Of a stretch of 11,208 bases of DNA, positions 1 to 5,243 are shown piece after piece (within the stretch, counting starts at the first letter, position 1; every line of letters starts with the position of its first letter). The position numbers and the translations under genes were made by a program. Source of the DNA: Acidobacteriota bacterium (GTDB lineage: Bacteria > Acidobacteriota > Terriglobia > Terriglobales > Acidobacteriaceae); assembly GCA_021781255.1 (NCBI GenBank), contig JAJXXG010000001.1, positions 1 to 11,208 of the forward strand. Direction: 5' to 3'. A model generated the notes under the pieces. The model was not told the origin of the DNA. It made no database searches and saw only the letters and a list, made by a program, of their open reading frames with translations.

Positions 1-741
1 GACGGTTTGCGGCGCTCGCGAGTAGATGGCAAAAGGTTGCAGCGTCACCACCGCCAGCAGGAACACAATGGTCAGCCCGGACAGCAGGATGCTCAGCGCA
101 ATCTCATTCGGCGTCTTCTGGCGCGTCGCGCCCTCGACAAGGGCAATCATGCGGTCGAGAAAGGTCTCTCCAGGATTGGATGTGACGCGAATCTTGAGCC
201 AGTCGGAGATGACCTTTGTTCCGCCGGTGACGGCCGAGCGGTCGCCGCCCGCTTCTCGAATCACCGGCGCTGATTCGCCCGTGATCGCTGATTCATCCAC
301 GGTCGCGACGCCTTCAATGACCTCGCCATCGCCAGGGATGTAACAGCCGGCTTCAACATACAGAACATCTCCGGCGCGCAGCAGACTGCTGGAAACATCT
401 TCCAGATCGCCGGAGGCAGTGTAGCGTCTGGCAACGGTCTCGCCTTTGGCTTTGCGCAGCGTATCGGCCTGCGCCTTGCCCCGCCCCTCCGCAACGGCCT
501 CTGCAAAATTTGCGAAGAGCACAGTGAACCACAGCCAGAGCGTGATCTGCAGATTGAATCCAAAACTGTCGCGATGATGCCGCAGGTTGTCCAACAGCAG
601 CGCCGAGGTCAAAAGGCTGCCGACTTCGACAACAAACATTACAGGATTCCTGACCATCACGCGCGGATCCAGCTTGCGCAGCGCATCCACCAGCGCCTGG
701 CCAAAAATGCGCCTGTCCCACAAACTCTGCTTCTCAATCAT
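1..741 (-). CDS. kdpB: KdpB, potassium-transporting P-type ATPase catalytic subunit (N-terminal 247 residues, cut by window edge)
   Basis: KdpB hydrolyses ATP to drive high-affinity potassium import through KdpA in the inner-membrane KdpFABC complex. The frame opens at [15 protein letters not shown] and stays open to base 1. The sequence shows two membrane segments (about residues 32-50 and 63-83). The actuator domain carries [10 protein letters not shown] (135-144) and DESAITGES, with the dephosphorylation loop TGES at 154-157. Then come [17 protein letters not shown] (189-205) and a third membrane segment from about 216. The E. coli protein has about 680 residues, so the phosphorylated Asp (DKTGT), the ATP-binding domain and the remaining membrane helices lie off the left edge. 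Ser157 corresponds to E. coli Ser162, a known inhibitory phosphorylation site. The start is supported by a GAGAGGAA ribosome site (747-754), and 30 bases separate it from the kdpA stop. kdpC presumably follows outside the window (inference). Confidence 0.97.
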   Translation of the reverse strand, partial: MIEKQSLWDRRIFGQALVDALRKLDPRVMVRNPVMFVVEVGSLLTSALLLDNLRHHRDSFGFNLQITLWLWFTVLFANFAEAVAEGRGKAQADTLRKAKGETVARRYTASGDLEDVSSSLLRAGDVLYVEAGCYIPGDGEVIEGVATVDESAITGESAPVIREAGGDRSAVTGGTKVISDWLKIRVTSNPGETFLDRMIALVEGATRQKTPNEIALSILLSGLTIVFLLAVVTLQPFAIYSRAPQTV

Positions 742-771
742 GAGGGTTCCTCTCGCTTTCACTTGCCCGGG

Positions 772-2505
772 TCACTGGAAGAGCATCCCCGCATGCAGTT
801 GCAGGTGTTCGAGTATCGGTCCGAGGCTGAGAACTGGAAAGAAGGTAAGCGCGCCAAAAATCAGCACCACTCCAACCAGCAGCACCGTGAACATGGGAGT
901 GTTGACCGGGAATGTTCCGGGCGAAGCAGGAATGCTTTTCTTCTGTGCAAGGTTTCCGGCCAGCGCCAGCACAGGAATCAGCATGAGAAAGCGCCCCGCG
1001 AGCATGGCCCACCCGAGCGTCACGTTATACCACCAGGTGTTGGCATTTAGGCCAGCGAACGCCGAACCATTGTTACCGGCCGCCGAGGTAAACGCATACA
1101 GAATTTCGCTGAGTCCATGCGGCCCGGGATTACCGAGGCTGGCAAGGCCGATACGCGGCGCAAGAACGAAGACCGCCGTCAGCGTGAGAATGATGAATGG
1201 GAAGACGAGCACATAGAGCATGGCCATCTTTACGTCATAGGCTTCGATTTTCTTTCCGAGATACTCCGGCGTGCGGCCCACCATAAGGCCCGCAATAAAC
1301 ACAGCAAGCACAACAAAAATCAGCATGCCGTAAAGCCCTGCGCCCACTCCGCCAAAGATCACCTCTCCCAGCAGAATGTTGGTGAGCAGCACCAGGCCAC
1401 CGAGCGGAGTGAAGCTGTCATGCATGCTGTTCACTGCTCCGCAACTGGCATCGGTCGTGGCCGTGGCAAACAGCGCGCTTTCCGCAATGCCATTACGTAC
1501 TTCTTTGCCCTCCATGTTGCCGGCCGGCGCAGTCGGACTCCCGGTCTGTGCGACGCCGTGCAGCAGCGGGTGCGGCTGCGACTCAGCCCAATACACGGCA
1601 GCAAACCCACAGGCAAAAAGCACGAACATCGCGGCCAGCACTGCCCATCCGTGACCGCGCGAGACTGTCATGCGGCCAAGTGTGCAGGTCAGTCCCGCCG
1701 GGATCAGGAAGATCGACAGGATCTCGACGAAGTTGGAAAGCGGCGTTGGATTCTCATAGGGATGCGCGCTGTTTGCATTGAAGAATCCGCCGCCGTTGGT
1801 GCCCAGCATCTTGATCGCTTCCTGCGATGCAACTGGACCCTGCGCAATGCTTTGAACGAACCCGGATTGTTCAAGCGTGTGGGCCTGCGTGTAACCGTGC
1901 AGGTTCTGCGGCACTCCCATGCTCACGAGCAACAGCGCGTAGATGACCGAACCCGGCAGCAGAACATACAGCAAGGCGCGGGTCATATCAACCCAGAAAT
2001 TGCCAATCGTGCTGGCGCCTGTGCGCTGGATGCCGCGGACCAGAACAACAGCCACCGCGATGCCCACCGCGGCAGAAAGAAAGTTATGCACCGCCAGGCC
2101 TGCCATCTGCGTGAGGTAACTCATGGTCGCTTCAGGCGAGTAGGACTGCCAGTTGGTATTGGTGGTAAAACTCACCGCTGTATTCCACGCCAGCGCCGGC
2201 TCAACAGCGGCAAGATGCTGCGGATTGAAGGGGAACACAGCCTGCAGCCGTTGAATTCCATACGTGACGAGCAGACTCACCGCCGAAAATCCGAGCAGCG
2301 CAAACGCATATTCGCGCCAGTTCATTTCGTGATCGGCGCTTATTCCGCACAGCTTGTAGATCAGGCGCTCGAACGGCCCAAAGACCTTGTTAATCCAGCG
2401 ATGTTTCCCTTCCACGACCTGCGCCAGATAAACTCCCACCGGGCGCACCGTAGCCAGAAGAATCAGTGAATACACGGCAAATTGCAGCCAGCCATAGACG
2501 GTCAT
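772..2505 (-). CDS. kdpA: KdpA, potassium-binding and translocating subunit
   Basis: KdpA is the channel-like subunit of KdpFABC that selects potassium; it belongs to the superfamily of potassium transporters with four pore loops. The product has 577 residues, against 557 in E. coli, and is full length. All four selectivity-filter regions are visible: FTTNTNWQSYSPE (113-125), GTNGGGFFNANSAHPYENP (235-253), ATTDASCGAVNSMHDS (349-364) and SAAGNNGSAFAGLNANTWWYN split around 474-493. The cytoplasmic GRTPEYLGKKIEAYDVKMA segment (410-428) is also typical. Hydrophobic helices run through to the C-terminus. The start is placed one base after the kdpF stop codon (TGA-A-ATG), so translation is probably coupled to kdpF. 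The next gene is kdpB. Expression is expected to depend on KdpE and low potassium, as in other kdp operons (family knowledge). Confidence 0.98.
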   Translation of the reverse strand: MTVYGWLQFAVYSLILLATVRPVGVYLAQVVEGKHRWINKVFGPFERLIYKLCGISADHEMNWREYAFALLGFSAVSLLVTYGIQRLQAVFPFNPQHLAAVEPALAWNTAVSFTTNTNWQSYSPEATMSYLTQMAGLAVHNFLSAAVGIAVAVVLVRGIQRTGASTIGNFWVDMTRALLYVLLPGSVIYALLLVSMGVPQNLHGYTQAHTLEQSGFVQSIAQGPVASQEAIKMLGTNGGGFFNANSAHPYENPTPLSNFVEILSIFLIPAGLTCTLGRMTVSRGHGWAVLAAMFVLFACGFAAVYWAESQPHPLLHGVAQTGSPTAPAGNMEGKEVRNGIAESALFATATTDASCGAVNSMHDSFTPLGGLVLLTNILLGEVIFGGVGAGLYGMLIFVVLAVFIAGLMVGRTPEYLGKKIEAYDVKMAMLYVLVFPFIILTLTAVFVLAPRIGLASLGNPGPHGLSEILYAFTSAAGNNGSAFAGLNANTWWYNVTLGWAMLAGRFLMLIPVLALAGNLAQKKSIPASPGTFPVNTPMFTVLLVGVVLIFGALTFFPVLSLGPILEHLQLHAGMLFQ

Positions 2506-2506
2506 T

Positions 2507-2596
2507 TCAGAGCTTCTCCGGGAAGAGCAACGCCAGAATGAGATGCAGTATCAGCACAACGGCAAGAATCAGCGCAATCGCCGTAAACAGATCCAT
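2507..2596 (-). CDS. kdpF: KdpF, small membrane stabilising subunit
   Basis: This is a 29-residue protein, MDLFTAIALILAVV then LILHLILALLFPEKL, with one hydrophobic helix (about residues 3-24) and a short polar tail. Its length equals that of E. coli KdpF, and it sits directly upstream of kdpA, where kdpF always lies. The family role is to stabilise the KdpABC complex by packing against KdpA. The ending FPEKL resembles the aromatic-Pro/Ala-Glu-x-aromatic/hydrophobic ending typical of KdpF. It has no strong ribosome site of its own: the preceding mini-ORF stops four bases before this ATG (TAG-AACG-ATG), so its translation is probably coupled. The gap to kdpA is one base. The gene is short enough to be missed by automatic annotation. 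Confidence 0.9.
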   Translation of the reverse strand: MDLFTAIALILAVVLILHLILALLFPEKL

Positions 2597-2600
2597 CGTT

Positions 2601-2687
2601 CTACCGCAACCTTTCGCATGCTTTGACGTAGAGGAACGCCACGCCAAAGAAGGCAGCCGTGAAACACAGCATCGTCAAATCCTGCAT
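2601..2687 (-). CDS. 28-residue membrane mini-protein at the head of the kdp operon
   Basis: The frame encodes MQDLTMLCFTAAFFGVAF then LYVKACERLR: a single hydrophobic helix (about residues 4-20) followed by a basic, Cys-containing tail. A GAGGGAG ribosome site (around 2692-2699) lies five bases before the ATG, better than the site of kdpF. The stop is four bases before the kdpF start. From memory, short ORFs of the same pattern (an aromatic/Ala-rich helix, then a Y-V-x-x-C/V-E/D-R-L ending) occur upstream of kdpF in several bacterial phyla, usually unannotated; no search was possible. The position suggests a second small subunit or assembly factor of the Kdp complex, or a leader peptide that sets kdpF translation. 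No function is established by the sequence. Confidence 0.7.
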   Translation of the reverse strand: MQDLTMLCFTAAFFGVAFLYVKACERLR

Positions 2688-2851
2688 TGCAACTCCCTCG
2701 TCCGGGCAATCCTGACGGTCTGCATCGCATGCAAGACGTCAGGGGTGATGCCAAGGATCAATTCTGGTCGAGTGTGCGTTTGGATGGCGAAAGGGATTTC
2801 TAAACAAACCGTAAAGACGCAGTGCGCCGCGATATGGCTTTTAGCTCAAAT
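2688..2851 (-). promoter_or_regulatory. kdp operon leader/promoter region between kdpE and the mini-ORF
   Basis: This 164-bp non-coding gap follows the kdpE stop and precedes the first gene of the structural kdp operon. It is the natural place for the KdpE-dependent promoter. An AGAATT hexamer on the minus strand (plus bases 2760-2765) could serve as a -10 element, but no good -35 lies 16-18 bases upstream, which would fit an activator-dependent promoter. A perfect TGCAT-CGC-ATGCA inverted repeat (2721-2733) would fall in the transcribed leader. No intrinsic terminator with a T tract is seen after kdpE, so read-through from kdpE into the operon is also possible. Confidence 0.4.
2799..2815 (-). 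promoter_or_regulatory. Candidate KdpE operator
   Basis: The minus strand reads TTTACGGTTTGTTTAGA. Compared with the T-rich 17-bp E. coli KdpE site as I recall it (TTTATACTTTTTTTACA), 12 of 17 positions match, including both TTTA blocks. It lies 37 bp after the kdpE stop, 112 bp before the first kdp-operon start, and upstream of the only -10-like hexamer. In E. coli KdpE binds just upstream of the -35 region, so the placement is reasonable. This is a similarity by eye in a region richer in A/T than its surroundings, so chance remains possible. Confidence 0.35.
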
Positions 2852-3547
2852 CTATTGTTCGTCTGCGACGAAGCCCTCTGGCATAAATCGATAGCCAACC
2901 CATGGCTCGGTTCGAATGTATTTCCTGCCGGTTTCCTTTTCCAGTTTCTTACGCAGCTGGCCCACAAAGACACGCAGGTACTCGGGCTGATACGCCGATT
3001 GCGCCCCCCATACAGCGGTCAACAGGGCGCGGTGCGTAATGACCTTGCCGGGATGCCGGGCAAGATGCGCGAGAAGATCGAATTCCTTCGGCGTCAGGTG
3101 AATGGCCCTGCCCGCCACGGTGATGATGTGCGCGCTCACATCGATTACAAAGTCGCCGATATCCAATGGCGAAGTGCCGCGCTCCGGTGCCCGGCGCAGA
3201 TGAGCCCGCACGCGCGCCAGCAACTCCTGAATGCTGAAGGGCTTTGTGACGTAATCGTCGGCTCCTGCATCCAGCGCTTCCACCTTCGATCGCTCCTGAT
3301 TGCGAACCGACAGAACCAGAATTGGCGTTGACGAAGTGGACCGAATGGCATGGCAGATGTCCACGCCCGTTTTTCCCGGCATCATCAGATCAGTCACCAC
3401 CAGGTCCGGTGGCCATTCCTGGAAAATCCGCAGCCCTTCTTCGGGGTCATTGGCGGTGCGCACGTCCATCCCTTGTGCAGAGAGCGCGGCGCGCAGCACG
3501 CGTGTAATCTGCGGCTCATCGTCGATAACCAGAATTCTGGTGGCCAT
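2852..3547 (-). CDS. kdpE: KdpE, OmpR-family response regulator of the kdp operon
   Basis: This 231-residue cytoplasmic DNA-binding regulator activates kdp transcription when phosphorylated by a KdpD-type kinase. The receiver domain (about 3-117) has the acidic pair D9-D10, the phosphoacceptor D53 in VVTDLMMPG, S80 and K102 in DDYVTKPF. The winged-helix domain (about 130-225) has the HLTPKEFDLLAHLARHPGKV recognition region and the wing IRTEPWVGYRFMPE. Both are close to the KdpE subgroup, and length matches E. coli KdpE (225). An AAGGG ribosome site lies about five bases before the ATG. The gene is followed, on the same strand, by the kdp structural genes. It diverges from the histidine kinase at 3615, whereas kdpD and kdpE usually form one co-directional operon. 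Confidence 0.95.
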   Translation of the reverse strand: MATRILVIDDEPQITRVLRAALSAQGMDVRTANDPEEGLRIFQEWPPDLVVTDLMMPGKTGVDICHAIRSTSSTPILVLSVRNQERSKVEALDAGADDYVTKPFSIQELLARVRAHLRRAPERGTSPLDIGDFVIDVSAHIITVAGRAIHLTPKEFDLLAHLARHPGKVITHRALLTAVWGAQSAYQPEYLRVFVGQLRKKLEKETGRKYIRTEPWVGYRFMPEGFVADEQ

Positions 3548-3569
3548 CTTGCCCTTCTTTTAACGCAAG

Positions 3570-3598
3570 GTTACATCATCGGCGATGGGCGGTATCAT
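3570..3598 (+). promoter_or_regulatory. Candidate promoter of the histidine kinase gene within the shared divergent region
   Basis: A GTTACA hexamer (3570-3575) and a TATCAT hexamer (3593-3598) are separated by 17 bases, giving a plausible sigma-70-type promoter reading right. Transcription would begin near 3605, leaving a very short leader before the ATG at 3615. That would exclude the in-frame ATG at 3585 as a start. The element overlaps the kdpE upstream region, so kinase and regulator transcription may interfere or be co-controlled. A short TAAC-GCAAG-GTTA inverted repeat (3561-3573) lies beside it. This is assignment by eye only. Confidence 0.3.
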
Positions 3599-3614
3599 TC
3601 CGACTGAGCCATTC

Positions 3615-5078
3615 ATGCGTCTCACTGTTCACTCGCGCAAGGCAGCCAACTTTCTTGCCGCCACGCTGTTCACGGTCCTCATCACGACCCTTCTCGTCTG
3701 GGTACATGCCAATGAGGTCATCGCCGGCATGGTCTTTCTCGTGTTCGTCGTGTGGTCGGGCACGCAGGCGGGCATGGCGCCGTCACTCTACATCGCGGTT
3801 CTTTGCACCCTTGCGTTCGACTACTTCTTCCTCCCTCCATACCGCACCTTTGTGCTGGCCGGCGCGCAGGAGTGGGTCGCAATGTTTTCCTTTGTCGCCA
3901 GCTCCATTGCCGCCGGCAGGGTCGCCGAGCGGGCGCGGCGTCAGACAGAGCAGGCCGAGCGTCGCCGCGAGGATGTTGAGCGGCTCTACACCCTCAGCCA
4001 GGAGATGGCGCTCCACGAAGATGCCGCCGGCCTGACACGCGATCTGCCGCAACTCATCCAGCGGATCTTCAACCTCGACGAGGTCGCCCTCTACATTCTT
4101 GAACAGGATGAGATCAATGCAACCACCGGCGAATTGCCCGGGACGCTGAAGTCGGATCTGCGTGAATCGGCAGAAGGCCATACCACAGAAGCGGCCAGCC
4201 CCCACGGATACGCCGTGCAGACTCTGCTGTTGGGTCTGCGGCCCGTAGGCGCACTTGCCTGGAAGCCACTGCATCTTTCACCGGAGGTGGCGACGGCCAT
4301 TGGCGCTCAGGTGGCCATCGGGCTCGCGCGCGCCATCGCGATTGAAACAACGGCGCACGTTGAAGCCGCGCGTGAAAGCGAGCGCCTTCGGACCGCGCTG
4401 ATCGATTCCCTCACACACGAGCTGCGCACTCCGCTCACTTCCATCCGCGCCGCCGCCACAACGCTGGTGCAAGGCGATGGGCTCGATGAAGCCACACGCA
4501 AGGATCTGGCGGCTGTTGTCGATGAAGAAAGCTTCAGACTCGATGCCCTGATTGGACAGGCCGTGGAGATGGCAGAGATCGATGCTCACATCGTCCAGGT
4601 GCGCCCTGAGTTGCTCAATCCCCGCGCATTTCTGGAGCGGGTCGTCGAGGAAGCGCAGCCGATTCTGAGCCGCCATGAGGTCGTCATCAAAGAGGCATCA
4701 GACGAGACCGTCCGGTTTGACCCTCGCCTGCTTGGGCGCGTCTTTCGCCATCTCCTGGAAAATGCGGCTCGCTACTCCCCGCCGGGAAGCCGGATAACGC
4801 TCCGTTGTCATGCGGAAGCCGGACGCCTCGAATTCCAGGTCGAAGACAACGGCCCCGGAATCGACAAATCCGATCTGCCCCTGATCTTCGAAAAGTTTTA
4901 CCGCGGAAAGAAGGGAGCCCAGACGGGAGCAGGGGCCGGGTCCAGGACCAGAACAGGGACCGGGATGGGGCTGGCCATCGCCCGTGCGATTCTTATCGCG
5001 CATCGCGGATCGATTGAGGCATCGAGCGGCCCCGGACCTGGCGCAACCTTCCGTTTCTGGATTTCGCTTAACGACTGA
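3615..5078 (+). CDS. KdpD-like sensor histidine kinase without the N-terminal KdpD/USP sensor half
   Basis: This membrane histidine kinase of 487 residues is the probable partner of the divergent KdpE. In order it has four membrane helices (about 13-30, 36-53, 55-73 and 87-101) forming a DUF4118 KdpD membrane domain with the typical FDYFFLPPYRTF (68-79), a linker coiled coil (102-130), and a GAF-like domain (about 131-240). A HisKA domain follows with H268 in SLTHELRTPLTSI, then an ATPase domain with N383 (LLENAARYSPP), DNGPGI (411-416), FEKFYRG (425-431) and GTGMGLA (447-453). E. coli KdpD has about 894 residues; the roughly 370-residue cytoplasmic KdpD plus universal-stress-protein part is missing here. 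The ATP lid contains an unusual Gly/Arg/Thr-rich insertion (432-446). The ATG at 3585 would add ten residues but lacks a ribosome site and falls within a likely promoter, so 3615 is preferred, although its own ribosome site is also weak. Confidence 0.9.
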   Translation: MRLTVHSRKAANFLAATLFTVLITTLLVWVHANEVIAGMVFLVFVVWSGTQAGMAPSLYIAVLCTLAFDYFFLPPYRTFVLAGAQEWVAMFSFVASSIAAGRVAERARRQTEQAERRREDVERLYTLSQEMALHEDAAGLTRDLPQLIQRIFNLDEVALYILEQDEINATTGELPGTLKSDLRESAEGHTTEAASPHGYAVQTLLLGLRPVGALAWKPLHLSPEVATAIGAQVAIGLARAIAIETTAHVEAARESERLRTALIDSLTHELRTPLTSIRAAATTLVQGDGLDEATRKDLAAVVDEESFRLDALIGQAVEMAEIDAHIVQVRPELLNPRAFLERVVEEAQPILSRHEVVIKEASDETVRFDPRLLGRVFRHLLENAARYSPPGSRITLRCHAEAGRLEFQVEDNGPGIDKSDLPLIFEKFYRGKKGAQTGAGAGSRTRTGTGMGLAIARAILIAHRGSIEASSGPGPGATFRFWISLND

Positions 5079-5243
5079 AGTAAGGATTCCGCCAACGTCA
5101 TGCGTAGGCGCTCCATCGTGCAATTTCATCGTCATCGCAGGGGAGCGAAGGGATGCGCCGAGGCAAATATCCATGGCTTCAGAATTTCCAGCATGCCCAA
5201 TTGCGGGAGCGAGTGGTATACGTATTCTCGAAGGAAATTACGC

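Noticed and set aside
1117..2469. 450-codon open frame on the plus strand opposite kdpA
   Set aside because: It is the antisense of a certain kdpA gene; its composition (rich in His, Arg and Gln, no domains) is typical of a frame kept open by GC-rich codon bias.
2721..2733. TGCAT-CGC-ATGCA inverted repeat as an operator or terminator
   Set aside because: A five-base stem with a three-base loop and no T tract is too short to call; it is only noted within the kdp leader region.
3585..3614. Ten-residue N-terminal extension of the histidine kinase from the ATG at 3585
   Set aside because: There is no ribosome site before it, and it overlaps a plausible -10 element; the ATG at 3615 opens with a normal short cytoplasmic end before the first membrane helix. 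The choice is not certain.
5108..5147. CGCTCC...GGAGCG inverted repeat after the histidine kinase as a terminator
   Set aside because: The arms are only six bases, the loop is about 28 bases and no T run follows; weak and probably chance in GC-rich DNA.
5100..5243. N-terminal extension of the GH54 protein from the ATG at 5100
   Set aside because: It would place a basic 48-residue stretch before a classic signal peptide. The ATG at 5244 has an AAGGAAA ribosome site and begins that signal peptide directly.
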